Of a stretch of 64,000 nucleotides of DNA, positions 10,986 to 19,493 are shown one piece after another. The DNA lies in NCBI RefSeq assembly GCF_015864575.1, contig NZ_JADYWW010000001.1:248001-312000 (forward strand), in the 5' to 3' direction. The notes beneath the pieces were generated by a model. That model did not search any database and was not told the origin of the DNA. It worked only from the letters and a program-made list of their open reading frames with translations. Numbering within the stretch: position 1 is the first letter of the stretch; each line of letters begins with the position of its first letter. A program made the translations under genes and the position numbers. The stretch comes from Salinibacterium sp. SWN248. Its GTDB lineage: Bacteria; Actinomycetota; Actinomycetes; Actinomycetales; Microbacteriaceae.

Positions 10986-11969
10986 ATGGATCTTTTTGCT
11001 TTCTTTGGCAATCTGCTTTGGCCAATCAAGTGGGTAATCGAGGCAATCCTCGTCGCCTTTCACGAAATCCTTACCTTCTTCGGAATGGATGCGGATGCTG
11101 GCCTGACCTGGGTTCTTTCGATCGTCGGTCTCGTCTTGGTTGTGCGCGCAGCATTGATTCCGGTCTTTGTGCGCCAGATCAAGAGCCAGCGTCGCATGAT
11201 GGAAGTCGCGCCTCAGCTCAAGAAGATCCAGGACAAGTACAAAGGTAAGAAGGATCAGTTCTCTCGTGAGGCGATGTCTCGCGAAACGATGGCGATGTAC
11301 AAGAACGCGGGAACCAACCCGTTTAGTTCGTGCCTCCCTCTTCTTCTGCAGATGCCGATCTTCTTCGGACTCTTTTCGGTGCTGCGCAACGCACAGCTCG
11401 AGGGAAACGCTCCTGGTGTTGGCCTCCTCAACGCTGAGCTCTCAGAATCCTTCGGAACCTCGTCACTGTTCGACATCGCTCCCCTGCACCTCGCGATCAG
11501 CACTGCAGAGGGCAACGTAGCCGTCATCGTCACCGCCGTCATCATGGTCATCCTGATGACCGGCTCGCAGTTCATCACCCAGCTTCAGATCATGTCGAAG
11601 AACCAGTCGGCTGAGATGAAAGCTAGTCCCATGTACCGCCAACAGCGGATCATGTTGTACCTACTCCCCCTCGTTTTCGCCTTCTCCGGGTTCACTTTCC
11701 CCTTGGGCGTCATGTTCTACTGGCTCGTTTCCAACTTCTGGACAATGGGTCAGCAGTTCCTCGTTATTCGCAATATGCCGACTCCCGGTAGTGAGGCAGC
11801 GCTCGCACGCGAGGCTCGTCTAGCGAAGCGCAATCAGCGCAAGGGAATCATTGAAGAGGCTCCCGAATCTGATTCCGGAACCGCGGTAATTGAGGAACCC
11901 AAGAATCCGCAGCGGGATCAACCCGTAAGTAAGAACCGTGCAAAGAAGAAGCAGGGAAAGAAGAAATGA
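10986..11969 (+). CDS. yidC: Membrane protein insertase YidC
   Basis: Inserts and folds inner-membrane proteins, alone or with Sec. 327 residues, the Gram-positive form without the large periplasmic domain. Transmembrane segments lie near residues 8-30, 38-60, 105-125, 180-205 and 225-250, with the conserved cytoplasmic hairpin containing PQLKKIQDKYKGK near 80. Family motifs NPFSSCLPLLLQMPIFFGLF and SGFTFPLGVMFYWLVSNFW are clear. The Lys-rich tail (AKKKQGKKK) probably contacts ribosomes. AAAGGGG lies about a dozen bases before the ATG. The end overlaps jag by 4 bases. Confidence 0.97.
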   Translation: MDLFAFFGNLLWPIKWVIEAILVAFHEILTFFGMDADAGLTWVLSIVGLVLVVRAALIPVFVRQIKSQRRMMEVAPQLKKIQDKYKGKKDQFSREAMSRETMAMYKNAGTNPFSSCLPLLLQMPIFFGLFSVLRNAQLEGNAPGVGLLNAELSESFGTSSLFDIAPLHLAISTAEGNVAVIVTAVIMVILMTGSQFITQLQIMSKNQSAEMKASPMYRQQRIMLYLLPLVFAFSGFTFPLGVMFYWLVSNFWTMGQQFLVIRNMPTPGSEAALAREARLAKRNQRKGIIEEAPESDSGTAVIEEPKNPQRDQPVSKNRAKKKQGKKK

Positions 11970-12496
11970 CGAACGTTTCTGACGTCGATACAACCGCAGT
12001 CGAGTCCGCTCCTGTGGAAGATCGCGAAGATCGCACAACTGCTCAGCTCGAAGAGGAAGGCGACATTGCCGCCGACTACATCGAGGAGCTGCTCGATATT
12101 GCGGATCTCGATGGAGACATCGAGATTGACGCCCGTGCCGGTCGCTCCTACGTCTCAGTGACGTCGAGCGAAGACACAAACCTCCGCCTCCTGTCTAAGC
12201 CTGAAACCGTCACGGCACTTCAGGAACTCACTCGCATCGCTGTGCAGAACAAGACGGGAGCATTCTCGCGTCTCATCCTGGATATCGGAGGTTCGCGTGA
12301 AGCGCGTGCTGCTGAATTGTCGAAGCTTGTAGACACGGCCGTGGAGCGTATCGAGGCAGGTGCGGATTCTGCCGCACTTCCGGCGATGTCGTCCTACGAG
12401 CGCAAGCTCGTTCATGATGTCGTTGCGGAGCGTGGGTTTGTTTCGCAGTCGAGTGGTGAAGGTCGCGACCGTCACACTGTCATCACGCGTTCATAG
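11966..12496 (+). CDS. jag: Jag/KhpB-like RNA-binding protein (KH and R3H domains)
   Basis: A 176-residue single-strand nucleic acid binding protein. Residues 1-50 are acidic (EDREDRT, LEEEGD) and probably disordered, unlike the classic Jag-N domain. A KH-II domain spans about 55-110 and an R3H domain about 115-176, where the RxxxH motif appears as RKLVH. In Firmicutes KhpB works with KhpA in cell-elongation control; the role here is inferred from the family. It overlaps yidC by 4 bases (ATGA). A parS site begins at its last codon. Confidence 0.9.
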   Translation: MTNVSDVDTTAVESAPVEDREDRTTAQLEEEGDIAADYIEELLDIADLDGDIEIDARAGRSYVSVTSSEDTNLRLLSKPETVTALQELTRIAVQNKTGAFSRLILDIGGSREARAAELSKLVDTAVERIEAGADSAALPAMSSYERKLVHDVVAERGFVSQSSGEGRDRHTVITRS

Positions 12497-12510
12497 TTTC
12501 ACGTGAAACA
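12495..12510. promoter_or_regulatory. parS site 1, between jag and rsmG
   Basis: AGTTTCACGTGAAACA, 15 of 16 matches to the ParB-binding palindrome TGTTTCACGTGAAACA. It starts at the stop codon of jag and ends at the base before the likely TTG start of rsmG, so it fills the whole intergenic gap. Confidence 0.93.
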
Positions 12511-13146
12511 TTGACTGACGAGTTAGGGCTTGAGCGCGAGCCGGAAATAGCTGCCGAGCTGTTTGGCGATCGCATTGATGTCGCGCGCGCCTATACGGAG
12601 AGCCTTGCTCTTCGAGGTGAGGAGCTTGGACTCATTGGTCCGCTTGAGGTGCCCCGTCTGTGGACGCGACACATCGTTAACTGTGTACTCGTCGCTCCCC
12701 TGCTTCGTCCAGGGCTTGTGGGAGATATAGGTAGTGGCGCCGGTCTTCCGGGTATTGTTCTCGCAATTGCGCGGCCTGATGTCGAGTTCGTCTTGATTGA
12801 GCCGATGGAACGCCGGGTTGATTGGCTCAAGGCAGAGTCTGAACGTCTCGGCTTATCCAACGTTGTAGTCGATCGTTCTCGTTCACAAGATGCTCCGTAT
12901 GCTGAGGCCTTAACTCAGATTACTGCTCGCGCGGTCACTGCTCTTTCTAAGCTCATCCCCTCAACCGAACACCTTCTTGCGCCCGGCGGCGAGATGGTCT
13001 TCATGAAGGGTGCCCGCATCGATGAAGAGATTGAAGCTGCTGCCAAGGCGATTCGCAAGGCTCGACTCAAGGATGTTGAGTCACTTGTTCTCGGTGAGGG
13101 GATTACCCCCGAGATCACTAGGGTCTTTCGGGCTAGAGTGGACTGA
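12511..13146 (+). CDS. rsmG: 16S rRNA (guanine-527-N7)-methyltransferase RsmG
   Basis: Methylates N7 of G527 in the 530 loop of 16S rRNA using S-adenosylmethionine; loss gives low-level streptomycin resistance in other bacteria. 211 residues; the SAM-binding motif GDIGSGAGLPG is at 71-81 and VEFVLIEPMERR follows. The start is taken as TTG 12511, since no upstream in-frame start exists and the protein then has the family length. No Shine-Dalgarno sequence is present because the parS palindrome abuts the start, so initiation may depend on coupling to jag. Confidence 0.95.
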   Translation: MTDELGLEREPEIAAELFGDRIDVARAYTESLALRGEELGLIGPLEVPRLWTRHIVNCVLVAPLLRPGLVGDIGSGAGLPGIVLAIARPDVEFVLIEPMERRVDWLKAESERLGLSNVVVDRSRSQDAPYAEALTQITARAVTALSKLIPSTEHLLAPGGEMVFMKGARIDEEIEAAAKAIRKARLKDVESLVLGEGITPEITRVFRARVD

Positions 13147-13202
13147 TTCGGCCACGCTCTGAGCTGCCTCCAGTCCTACCTATTGTCACCACCCCGAGAG
13201 AA

Positions 13203-13218
13203 AGTTTCACGTGAAACA
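13203..13218. promoter_or_regulatory. parS site 2, spanning the parA start codon
   Basis: AGTTTCACGTGAAACA, 15 of 16 matches to parS and identical to site 1. The GTG at its centre (13211) is the most likely parA start codon, with GAGAGAAAG just upstream serving as ribosome binding site. ParB bound here could therefore affect parA-parB expression. Confidence 0.93.
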
Positions 13219-14128
13219 TCCCGAAAGCGAAGTCAACGAACAAGGCAAGTCGTTCGATGAAACCACGCCGCTTGCGCGGGAGATCGCGGATCTGACTCGC
13301 CGTCGCGAGGCAGTAGCCTCTGCTTCACTCCCCCTCCCGGAGAAGCCCCGGGTATTTACCGTGGCAAACCAAAAGGGGGGCGTCGGAAAGACAACCTCTA
13401 CAGTCAACCTTGCTGCTGCTCTCGCCCGCACCGGCGCTCGAGTCCTAGTGATCGACCTCGATCCGCAAGGAAACGCGTCTACTGCTGTCGGCGTTGAGCA
13501 TCGTTCTGAGACTCCCAGCGTCTACGACGTCATGATCAACGACGTTCCGATGGCGGAGGTCGTGCAGAAGAGCCCGGAATTCAACGCGCTTTACTGCGTT
13601 CCCGCCACGATTCATCTCGCCGGCGCGGAGATCGAGCTTGTCTCTCTCGTCGCTCGCGAACAACGCCTTCGTTCTGCGCTCGATGCTTTTCTTGCGGAGA
13701 CGCTAGAACCGTTCCACTATGTGTTTATCGATTGTCCGCCGTCGCTTGGTCTCCTCACGATCAACGCTTTCGTGGCCGCTCAAGAGGTCCTCATTCCCAT
13801 CCAGTGTGAGTACTACGCGCTTGAGGGTTTGAGTCAGTTGCTTAACAACATCAAGCTAATCGAGCGTCATTTGAACCCACGTCTTCGGGTCTCGACGATT
13901 CTGATGACGATGTACGACTCCCGCACTAATCTTGCCAACCAGGTGGTTGACGATGTGCGTCAACACTTCCCCAAGCAGGTGTTGACCACTGTTATCCCTC
14001 GCTCGGTGCGCATTTCTGAAGCACCCAGCTACGGGCAAAGCGTCATTAGTTATGACCAGAACTCCCCCGGATCGCTCTCCTATCTTGAAGCAGCGGCCGA
14101 GATTGCTTATCGAGGAGCACGCAAATAA
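13211..14128 (+). CDS. parA: Chromosome-partitioning ATPase ParA (Soj)
   Basis: Walker-type ATPase that moves ParB-parS complexes and segregates replicated origins. 305 residues. A hydrophilic N-terminal extension of about 45 residues (with LTRRREAVASASLPLP) precedes the deviant Walker A KGGVGKTT at 55-62, with signature lysine Lys55 and P-loop lysine Lys60. The Walker A' strand VLVIDLDPQGNAS and the Walker B strand FIDCPPSLG follow. The GTG start lies inside a parS palindrome. The stop overlaps the parB start by one base. Confidence 0.96.
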   Translation: MKHPESEVNEQGKSFDETTPLAREIADLTRRREAVASASLPLPEKPRVFTVANQKGGVGKTTSTVNLAAALARTGARVLVIDLDPQGNASTAVGVEHRSETPSVYDVMINDVPMAEVVQKSPEFNALYCVPATIHLAGAEIELVSLVAREQRLRSALDAFLAETLEPFHYVFIDCPPSLGLLTINAFVAAQEVLIPIQCEYYALEGLSQLLNNIKLIERHLNPRLRVSTILMTMYDSRTNLANQVVDDVRQHFPKQVLTTVIPRSVRISEAPSYGQSVISYDQNSPGSLSYLEAAAEIAYRGARK

Positions 14129-15078
14129 TGGCAGCACCAAAACGTACTGGTCTTGGTCGGGGTATCGGCGCGCTTATCCCCTCGTCGGATGAGAACGAAG
14201 AACGCCCCGTCGACGTCTTTTTCCCGGGTGGGGAACTGACACCCGAAAAACTTCGCTCGGTTCCTGGCGCTCGGTTAGCGAGCCTCTCCCCTCTTGATAT
14301 CGTTCCCAACTCTCGCCAACCGCGTACTGAGTTCCGTCAAGAGGAACTCGAAGAGCTGATCGTCTCGATCCGCGAAATCGGTGTTCTCCAACCGATCGTG
14401 GTGCGCCCCGTCGTTGGTGCTCTTGAGGGTCAGCCTCAGTACGAACTCATCATGGGTGAACGTCGACTTCGTGCGAGCAAGCACTTAGGCCTCGCCACAA
14501 TTCCTGCTGTCATCAAGAGCACCGCCGACGAAGACATGCTTCGGGATGCCCTGCTCGAGAACCTGCATCGCGCCAACCTCAACCCTTTGGAAGAGGCGTC
14601 GGCTTACCAGCAACTTCTGGCCGACTTCGGCATCACGCAGGAGCAGTTGGGCGAACGCATTGGTCGCTCGCGCCCCCAAATCACTAACACTTTGCGTCTT
14701 TTGCGCCTTCCAGAAAGCGTTCAGCGCCGCGTTGCCGCCGGAGTGTTGTCCGCGGGACACGCTCGAGCGCTCCTATCGCTTCCTGACAACGCCGGAATGG
14801 AGCGTTTGGCAGAGAAAATCGTCAATGAAGAGCTCTCCGTTCGTGCTGCTGAAGCAGCTGCGGGCTCGCTCTCGACCAAACCGCCGCGCTCCAAGCCCTC
14901 CCGGGGTAAGAAGCAAGGCCATCTGGATGAGATCGCGGAGCGCCTGGGCGACCGTCTCAACACTCGTGTGAAGGTATCGCTTGGTGCCAGCAAAGGCCAG
15001 GTCGTTATCGACTTCGCAACTGTGGCGGATCTAAATCGAATCCTCGAAGAAATCGGCGACACCGGCTTCAACTCTTAG
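14128..15078 (+). CDS. parB: Chromosome-partitioning protein ParB (Spo0J)
   Basis: CTP-dependent clamp that loads at parS and spreads along DNA. 316 residues: N-terminal MAAPKRTGLGRGIGALIPS (the basic ParA-contacting peptide), CTP-binding N-domain with IVPNSRQPR near 58-66 and GERR at 110-113, a helix-turn-helix near 168-192 (TQEQLGERIGRSRPQITN) that reads parS, and a C-terminal dimerisation domain after a Lys/Arg-rich linker. It is coupled to parA. Its target sites lie on both sides of the gene. Confidence 0.97.
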   Translation: MAAPKRTGLGRGIGALIPSSDENEERPVDVFFPGGELTPEKLRSVPGARLASLSPLDIVPNSRQPRTEFRQEELEELIVSIREIGVLQPIVVRPVVGALEGQPQYELIMGERRLRASKHLGLATIPAVIKSTADEDMLRDALLENLHRANLNPLEEASAYQQLLADFGITQEQLGERIGRSRPQITNTLRLLRLPESVQRRVAAGVLSAGHARALLSLPDNAGMERLAEKIVNEELSVRAAEAAAGSLSTKPPRSKPSRGKKQGHLDEIAERLGDRLNTRVKVSLGASKGQVVIDFATVADLNRILEEIGDTGFNS

Positions 15079-15192
15079 CCAGCTCCTCGTCAGCCGACCC
15101 CGAACGCGAGGTCTTCTTGATCCGGGACTTTTTGGTTCCGGTTGCCTCAGTTTCGTTAGAGCGCTAGGTTCGCGGGCACAATCGCTAAACTT

Positions 15193-15246
15193 TTCTAGTT
15201 CTAGTTCTAGTTCTAGTTCTAGTTCTAGTTCTAGTTCTAGTTCTAG
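15193..15246. repeat. Hexanucleotide array, nine perfect TTCTAG units
   Basis: Nine exact tandem copies of TTCTAG (54 bases), followed by TTCGGG; one isolated TTCTAG occurs again at 15258-15263. The unit contains CTAG, usually one of the rarest tetranucleotides in bacterial genomes. Frames through it give only LE, SS or RT dipeptides or stops, so it is not a convincing coding repeat. Confidence 0.97.
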
Positions 15247-15647
15247 TTCGGGTGCGAGTTCTAGCCCGCTGATGGCGCTCGCGCTGTAGAAGCTGATCCC
15301 TGCTCTGTGCATCGGCACGAGCTGTGTGAATAGTCGTTGATCGAATCTAGGTTGCAGTGGGATTGCGTGTTGCCGCGCGCAGCTGATGCGTGCGGTGTGG
15401 TCACTCCCCCGCAAACCACTGGACGCGCGGGCACTGGAGCGGGATTCACGGCCGGCGCCTGATAGCCCTTGTATGCCAGGGGTGGTTCTCGGGACTTTCC
15501 GCTCGGGCCACACAAGTGGGACTGCCGCCCGGTGAACCGCCGCGACCTGTCGACGATTGGGCCCTAACCTCGGTTCAGCAACCCTATTGCTCCCGTTCGA
15601 AGGGCGAGCGCCTGAAAGGATCGCGCTCGCGCTGATTGGGAAGCGAC

Positions 15648-15663
15648 TGTTCCACGTGAAACA
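15648..15663. promoter_or_regulatory. parS site 3
   Basis: TGTTCCACGTGAAACA, 15 of 16 matches to consensus parS (C for T at position 5). It lies 40 bases from site 4, in the non-coding stretch after parB. Confidence 0.92.
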
Positions 15664-15702
15664 TTGACCGAGGCTTTGGCTCGCCCTGTCGTCGGGTCTC
15701 CA

Positions 15703-15718
15703 TGTTTCACGTGAAACT
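15703..15718. promoter_or_regulatory. parS site 4
   Basis: TGTTTCACGTGAAACT, 15 of 16 matches to consensus parS, with only the last base different. It ends two bases before the second hexamer array. Confidence 0.93.
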
Positions 15719-15720
15719 GT

Positions 15721-15777
<57 letters not shown>

Positions 15778-15814
15778 TCTGCAAAGCTAGGAGCCCGAAC
15801 CGGCTAGTTGCGGA

Positions 15815-15830
15815 TGTTCCACGTGAAACA
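15815..15830. promoter_or_regulatory. parS site 5
   Basis: TGTTCCACGTGAAACA, the same variant as site 3 (15 of 16). Sites 3, 4 and 5 form a cluster of 183 bases. Confidence 0.92.
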
Positions 15831-16013
15831 TTGGGCAACCGGGAGGCATTTAGCGACGGAATCTTCCCCGCTGGGCCACCCGGTGCGCCAGCGGATCATT
15901 GCTCCGGCGTTTGTTGGAGGGATGAATGATTGCCCGAAAACGGCGCGAACCGAGTCGACGACGCGTTGTGCAGAAGGCGGGACCGCTCCCCCGGCGAAGG
16001 CGAAAGCGGCTGC

Positions 16014-16964
16014 TTAGCCCTCCATTGCGATGTCGGCGAGAGCAGCGTAAACCCAGCCTAGGTCATGTCCCGCAGCGACGAGTGCTTGGGGAAGGATGGA
16101 GGTCTCGGTGAGGCCGGGCAACACATTTGCCTCGAGGAACCAGGGCGTTCCTGCGCCATCTACGATGAGATCTACCCGTGACAGGTGACGAAGTCCGAGC
16201 GCGGAGTGGGCTGCGAGAGCGGCTTCGGCTGCACGATCGGCTTCACCATCGCCGATTCTGGCCGGGGTGTAAAAGCGCGTCTGACCAGCATTATAGCGAG
16301 CCTCGAAAGTGTAGGCGCCATCCACTGGTTCGATCTCGACGGCGGGCAGAGCAACTGGACCCATGCCGCTGTCGAGAATTCCGATGGCAATCTCGACACC
16401 GGTAATGCGTTGCTCGATGAGAGCCACGTCGCAGTAGTTGTAGGCGTTGACCATCGCCTGTGGAAGGTCTGAACGGTCAGTCACGATCGAGACACCCTGA
16501 GCGGAACCACCCTGAGCGGGCTTCACGACGAGGTCACCCGAGAGTTCATCGGCGAGCTCATCGAGGATGCTGTGGGCTCCGAGTTCACGGAAGGAATCAC
16601 GGGACAACGCAATCGAGAGCGGCGTGCGTACTCCGACACGGGAAACGAGTGCCTTGGCGGTCGGCTTGTCCCAGGCGAGGCGGGCGGCATCCGCGCGGGA
16701 GCCGACATACGGAATGCCGATGAGATCGAGAAGACCACGCAGAGCACCATCCTCACCGCTGGCGCCATGCAGGGCTGGCCACACGACATCCGGCTTCGAT
16801 TCACGAATGTAAGGAAGCAGCGTGGCATCCGGGTCGCGCAGCTCAACGATCTTGCCCTGAGCGCGCAATCCGTCGGCAACACGGCGACCGGACCGGAGGG
16901 AAACGTCGCGCTCGTGCGAGATTCCGCCGGCAAGAACGAGAACGCGGGTGGGTGAATCGTTCAT
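16014..16964 (-). CDS. D-alanine-D-alanine ligase family protein
   Basis: ATP-grasp enzyme, 316 residues, close to the short DdlB length (about 306). The N-terminal motif VLVLAGGISHERDVSLRSG matches Ddl, as do VWPALHGASGEDGALRGLLD near 65 and the C-terminal ATP/metal motifs SRVDLIVD and FLEANVLPGLTETS. The likely reaction is ATP-dependent joining of two D-alanines for peptidoglycan precursors in the cytoplasm. Microbacteriaceae often carry a second Ddl elsewhere, so whether this is the main enzyme or a paralogue with another dipeptide product cannot be told. The ATG lies 9 bases after the aminotransferase gene, so they are probably co-transcribed. Confidence 0.88.
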   Translation of the reverse strand: MNDSPTRVLVLAGGISHERDVSLRSGRRVADGLRAQGKIVELRDPDATLLPYIRESKPDVVWPALHGASGEDGALRGLLDLIGIPYVGSRADAARLAWDKPTAKALVSRVGVRTPLSIALSRDSFRELGAHSILDELADELSGDLVVKPAQGGSAQGVSIVTDRSDLPQAMVNAYNYCDVALIEQRITGVEIAIGILDSGMGPVALPAVEIEPVDGAYTFEARYNAGQTRFYTPARIGDGEADRAAEAALAAHSALGLRHLSRVDLIVDGAGTPWFLEANVLPGLTETSILPQALVAAGHDLGWVYAALADIAMEG

Positions 16965-16973
16965 GAGGGGGTC

Positions 16974-18278
16974 CTAGCTGAGGTTGGCTGGAGGGTTGAT
17001 CATCGACGGTGTGGGAGGCGCAACCGTGAGAGGGGCTGTCTGCGAGAACGTGCTGAGCAACTCAAGCTCTCCGTTGATCACAGTGGAGAGCCGACGAATA
17101 CCCTCACGGATGAAGTCAGGGGTTGGATAACAGAACGACAAGCGCATGTTGCTGCGCCCGTTTCCATCCGCGTAGAAGGCCGTACCCGGCGTGTAGGCCA
17201 CTAACTCCTTGACCGCACGGGGCAACATCGACTTCGAATCGAGGTTGTCGGGAAGTGTGACCCAGATGTAGAAGCCACCGTTGGGCACAGTCCACTCGAG
17301 GTCGGGTAGATAGTCGTCGAGAGCGTCCAACATGGCATCGCGGCGTTCGCGGTAGACACCACGGAAGGTATCGATCTGCCCCTTCCAGTCAGAGACATTC
17401 ATGTATTCGCTAATGATGTTCTGAGTGAAGGAACTCGGTGACAACACGGCCGCCTCGTTCGCTAAGATGAGTTTCTCTCTAATTGCGTGAGGCGCAAGCA
17501 CCCAACCAACCCGAAAACCGGGGGCGAGAGTCTTCGAGAACGTGCCCAAGTAAACGACACCGTCTTCTTCGACGGAACGCATTGCATGCGGCGGCGGACC
17601 ATCGAAATAGAGGAGACCGTAAGGATTGTCCTCGAGCACCAGAATGCCGTTTTCCCGGGCAATTTCCAACACTTCGAGGCGTCGCTCCCAGCTGAGAGTG
17701 ACTCCAGCGGGGTTGCTGAAGGTCGGAACGGTGTACAAGAACTTGATGGTCTTGCCTGCGGCGCGCACCGAGGCAATATGAGCCCGCAGCGAATCGGGAA
17801 CGAGCCCGGACTCATCCATCTCAACGTGCGTTATCTCTGCCTGGAATGACTTGAAAACGACCATTGCCGTGACATAGCTGGGGCCCTCGGCAATAACGAC
17901 GTCGCCGGGATTGATGAAGAGCTTCGTGACGAGCTCGAGGGCGTGCTGAGAACCGGTGGTGACGACAACGTCATCCACGCTGGCTCGGATGCCCTCGAGG
18001 GCCATCACTTCAAGGATTTGCTCGCGAAGCGCAGGCAATCCTTGGCCGGAACCATACTGAAGTGCCGCCGGACCGCGATCGCGCATGACGCGATCGATGG
18101 ACTCGGTGATGAGGTCTTGAGGCAACGCGGAAACATAGGGCATGCCGCCGGCGAGCGACACAACTTCGGGGCGCGAGGCCACGGCAAACAACGCTCGGAC
18201 CTCAGAGGCGGCAAGGCCGGAGGCGCGATCTGCGTAGTGGTCGAACCACTGGTCGAGGTTGTTTGGCTGTGTTGTCAT
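16974..18278 (-). CDS. PLP-dependent class I aminotransferase (2-aminoadipate/aromatic type)
   Basis: A fold-type I aminotransferase of 434 residues, starting MTTQPNN at ATG 18278; a longer frame to TTG 18308 is possible but unlikely. It has the aminotransferase half of MocR proteins without a GntR DNA-binding domain: LAGGMPYVSALP near 42, YGSGQGLPALRE near 75, LYTVPTFSNPAG near 181 and the PLP lysine Lys249 in TFSKTLAPGFRVGW. The C-terminus has an extra 35 residues rich in Pro and Thr (PLTVAPPTPS). Substrate is not evident; LysN-like 2-aminoadipate or aromatic amino acid transaminases are the nearest described families. It precedes ddl by 9 bases. Confidence 0.85.
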   Translation of the reverse strand: MTTQPNNLDQWFDHYADRASGLAASEVRALFAVASRPEVVSLAGGMPYVSALPQDLITESIDRVMRDRGPAALQYGSGQGLPALREQILEVMALEGIRASVDDVVVTTGSQHALELVTKLFINPGDVVIAEGPSYVTAMVVFKSFQAEITHVEMDESGLVPDSLRAHIASVRAAGKTIKFLYTVPTFSNPAGVTLSWERRLEVLEIARENGILVLEDNPYGLLYFDGPPPHAMRSVEEDGVVYLGTFSKTLAPGFRVGWVLAPHAIREKLILANEAAVLSPSSFTQNIISEYMNVSDWKGQIDTFRGVYRERRDAMLDALDDYLPDLEWTVPNGGFYIWVTLPDNLDSKSMLPRAVKELVAYTPGTAFYADGNGRSNMRLSFCYPTPDFIREGIRRLSTVINGELELLSTFSQTAPLTVAPPTPSMINPPANLS

Positions 18279-18497
18279 GGGCAATCCCGTTCGGTTGACT
18301 TTAAACAATAGGCGTTTGACCCTTGGGACTCGAAACTGAGCAAGGGTTATCGGGGTATCTCGGCCAAACCAGACTCGGCTTTGCTCCGAACAACGTTCAA
18401 AGCAGATGCATAGAAACCCATGCTGAACTCATGAGAGCTGCTCTCGTCGTGTGCAGAATCCGCCACAACCGCCGCCTCGCGCTGGCGCCCCTCGACC

Positions 18498-19460
18498 ATG
18501 AAATTGAGAACACTAGTGAACGCTCGCACCACATGGACCGAATCAGAGATCGGGGACCTCACCGGCACCGTTGCAATCGTGACGGGGGCAAATTCTGGGC
18601 TTGGATTCGAGACGAGCCGTGCCCTGTTGAAGGCTGGCGCGCACGTTGTCATGACGATGCGCAGCGCCGAGAAGGCCAACGCGGCCAAGCAGGCACTGCT
18701 TGACGACCTTGGTGCGGTGTCTCTCGAGACGATGCTTCTTGATCTCGCGGATCTAGAGTCCATTCGACGTTTCAGTGAGATGTTTCACGGGAAACATTCG
18801 CGCCTCGACCTCTTGGTCAACAACGCGGGAATCATGATGACGGATGCCCAACTCACGATCGATGGGTTCGAATCCCAACTTGGCACCAATCACCTGGGCC
18901 ACTTCGCGTTGACTGGTCACCTGATGGACCTGATTGAGTCAACACCCGCAGCGCGCGTGGTGAGCCTTTCCAGCCTCGCTCATCGCTGGGGTTTCATGGA
19001 GTTCAGCAACCTCATGTTCCACAATGGCTCGTACACTCCCCGGGCGGCCTACGGTCGCTCCAAACTGGCTAACCTTCTCTTCGCCTATGAGCTTCAACGC
19101 CGCTTCGACGCTGCTGGGGTCGATGCGATTTCTGTGGCAGCCCATCCGGGAACTGCCGGCACAGGCCTCGCAGATCATCTCTTCAACCGTTGGTACCTGC
19201 GTCCACTGAAGGCGCTGGTGTTCCTGGGGCTGCAAACACCCAAGCAAGGCGCGAGGCCGTCTCTGCGGGCAGCAACTGACCCTACAGCGCAGGGCGCCGA
19301 CTTCTTCGGTCCCAGCGGCCGCAACCAACATCGGGGCGCTCCTGTGCGCGTTGAATCGAATGCAGCCTCCCATTCCCAAGTCGACGCGGCGAAGCTCTGG
19401 GCCGAATCAGAACGCCTCACGGGGGTTAACTACGAAAGCCTCCGCACACCCACCAAATAG
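18498..19460 (+). CDS. Short-chain dehydrogenase/reductase (retinol dehydrogenase-like)
   Basis: NAD(P)-dependent oxidoreductase, 320 residues from the ATG, though GTG 18516 (VNARTTWTES) may be the true start. The cofactor motif TGANSGLGFE, the NNAG motif and the catalytic YxxxK (YGRSK, near residue 190) with the preceding serine (VVSLSS) are intact. The sequence resembles the large group annotated as protochlorophyllide or retinol dehydrogenase-like, with unknown substrates. It contains a parS-like palindrome in frame (MFHGKH). Transcribed opposite to the aminotransferase, 219 bases away, and convergent with trxA. Confidence 0.88.
   Translation: MKLRTLVNARTTWTESEIGDLTGTVAIVTGANSGLGFETSRALLKAGAHVVMTMRSAEKANAAKQALLDDLGAVSLETMLLDLADLESIRRFSEMFHGKHSRLDLLVNNAGIMMTDAQLTIDGFESQLGTNHLGHFALTGHLMDLIESTPAARVVSLSSLAHRWGFMEFSNLMFHNGSYTPRAAYGRSKLANLLFAYELQRRFDAAGVDAISVAAHPGTAGTGLADHLFNRWYLRPLKALVFLGLQTPKQGARPSLRAATDPTAQGADFFGPSGRNQHRGAPVRVESNAASHSQVDAAKLWAESERLTGVNYESLRTPTK
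18781..18796. promoter_or_regulatory. parS-like site 6 inside the SDR gene
   Basis: TGTTTCACGGGAAACA, 15 of 16 matches to parS with G for T in the central CACGTG. That core base matters for ParB, so affinity may be low. It encodes MFHGKH within the reductase. Confidence 0.6.
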
Positions 19461-19479
19461 TGGATGCCGGAGGCTTTCG
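19433..19479. terminator. Bidirectional terminator between the SDR gene and trxA
   Basis: A perfect 12-base inverted repeat: CGAAAGCCTCCG at 19433-19444 and CGGAGGCTTTCG at 19468-19479. The left arm lies within the last codons of the SDR gene. It is placed between two convergent genes; U-tracts are absent, so it may be a stabilising hairpin rather than a classical intrinsic terminator. Confidence 0.65.
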
Positions 19480-19493
19480 ACAGAGACTGAGCT

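Noticed and set aside
15031-15513. 160-codon frame with a run of Glu-Leu repeats
   Set aside because: The repeat is only the translation of the TTCTAG array; there is no ribosome binding site and the frame runs into parB antisense.
18868-18882. tRNA T-loop-like GGTTCGAATCCC
   Set aside because: Lies in frame in the SDR gene (DGFES) and has no acceptor, anticodon or D-arm around it.
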